From NCBI GenBank assembly GCA_017462545.1, contig JAFTQX010000019.1, forward strand, positions 1 through 58,498: DNA of 58,498 bases, given 5' to 3'. The stretch comes from Clostridia bacterium (GTDB lineage: Bacteria > Bacillota > Clostridia > Oscillospirales > CAG-272). The notes under the pieces are model-generated. The model worked only from the letters and a program-made list of their open reading frames with translations. It had not been told where the DNA came from and did no database searches. The position numbers and the translations under genes are program-made. This document shows positions 58,110 through 58,498 of the stretch, in pieces; positions within the stretch are counted from its first letter, which is position 1, and the number at the start of each line of letters is the position of its first letter.

Positions 58110-58219
58110 TTGAATTTTTTTATGGAAATCGCACGAAAATTGCAAAAATTTTTATACAAAACGCCAAAAGGTAAAAAACACCCCCTTTTTCCTTTCTTTC
58201 GGGCGATGCTCGTTTACGC

Positions 58220-58498
58220 GAACAAAGTCATGACCACCGGCCGCGCCGGTGGCTTGCACTAGCCCCCTTGGGGCCTATTCCCAGCAGAGCCTATAGGCTC
58301 ATAAAAGTCCGTCACGCGCATGACTTGCCCCACCGCCACAAATGTGGAATTTGTCAACGCCTCCCTTGTGTAAAGGGAGGTGGCACGACACCATCAGGTG
58401 GCGTGACGGAGGGATTGTTGCTCTTTCCATCCCCTGTTTTTTCCTCGTTTCATTACCCCCGGAACAATCCCTCAGTCAGCTACGCTGACAGCTCCCGC
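58220..58498. repeat. Dispersed palindromic repeat block at the window end
   Basis: The 474-base gap 58025-58498 holds the promoter region and then a run of stems: ccaccgg/ccggtgg near 58240, cctccctt/aaagggagg near 58360, and facing ends gagggattg/caatccctc. It closes in a tcagctacgctgacagctccc block typical of clostridial intergenic palindromes. It continues past the edge. No gene is seen. Confidence 0.6.

Overview
The window reads as chromosome of an anaerobic, fermentative, Gram-positive Clostridia-type bacterium. Evidence: pyruvate:ferredoxin oxidoreductase, AdhE behind a Rex-type operator, SepF/YggT division genes, strict SD-led starts and TTGACA-17-TATAAT promoters, GC-rich third positions, and palindromic dispersed repeats of the kind seen in gut Clostridia. 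I cannot name a genus. No tRNA, rRNA, CRISPR array, phage or transposase was seen.

Layout. 1-9.1 kb: nifJ 5' end, trpS, then a leftward run of a PfkB-type kinase, lysophospholipase-like hydrolase, miaA, galK, recA, recX and an MFS carrier. 9.2-14.2 kb: a YhaN-like ATPase overlapping a Cys/His-rich DUF6062-like gene, a diacylglycerol glycosyltransferase and an amidase-like protein. 14.3-19.7 kb: a division/envelope cluster (yggS, sepF, yggT, lspA, rluD) and an ABC-F protein. 20-22.6 kb: small membrane proteins, radC and a metallophosphoesterase. 22.6-23.7 kb: no long gene, but a near-consensus leftward promoter, hairpins, a terminator and five copies of an SD-spacer-ATG motif, most opening ORFs of a few codons. 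23.7-31.4 kb: nrnA-like, rbfA, PHP protein, phosphate transporter with DUF47 partner, then a MinD-like and an MGS-like gene that have both lost key active-site residues, DUF1934 and holA. 31.5-36.1 kb: leftward oxidoreductase, RNA methyltransferase, GDPD and sugar-type MFS carrier.

36.3-51.4 kb holds two matching leftward loci. Each has its own promoter, a very large secreted protein built from repeats of an unrecognised beta-rich module, a short gap, a 38-residue peptide gene and a terminator. The peptides match at 36 of 38 residues although 14 codons differ silently, so the peptide is under strong protein-level selection. Between the loci lie a glycoside-hydrolase-like gene, adhE and a small-molecule kinase. 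51.5-58.5 kb: a single-pass membrane protein, rhaM, then leftward PucR/CdaR-type regulator, S41 protease, greA and lysS, ending in dispersed repeats.

Strongest candidates for something undescribed: the secreted-protein/38-residue-peptide pairs and the SD-start-stop transcript at 22.6-23.7 kb. The degenerate MinD-like/MGS-like pair comes next.
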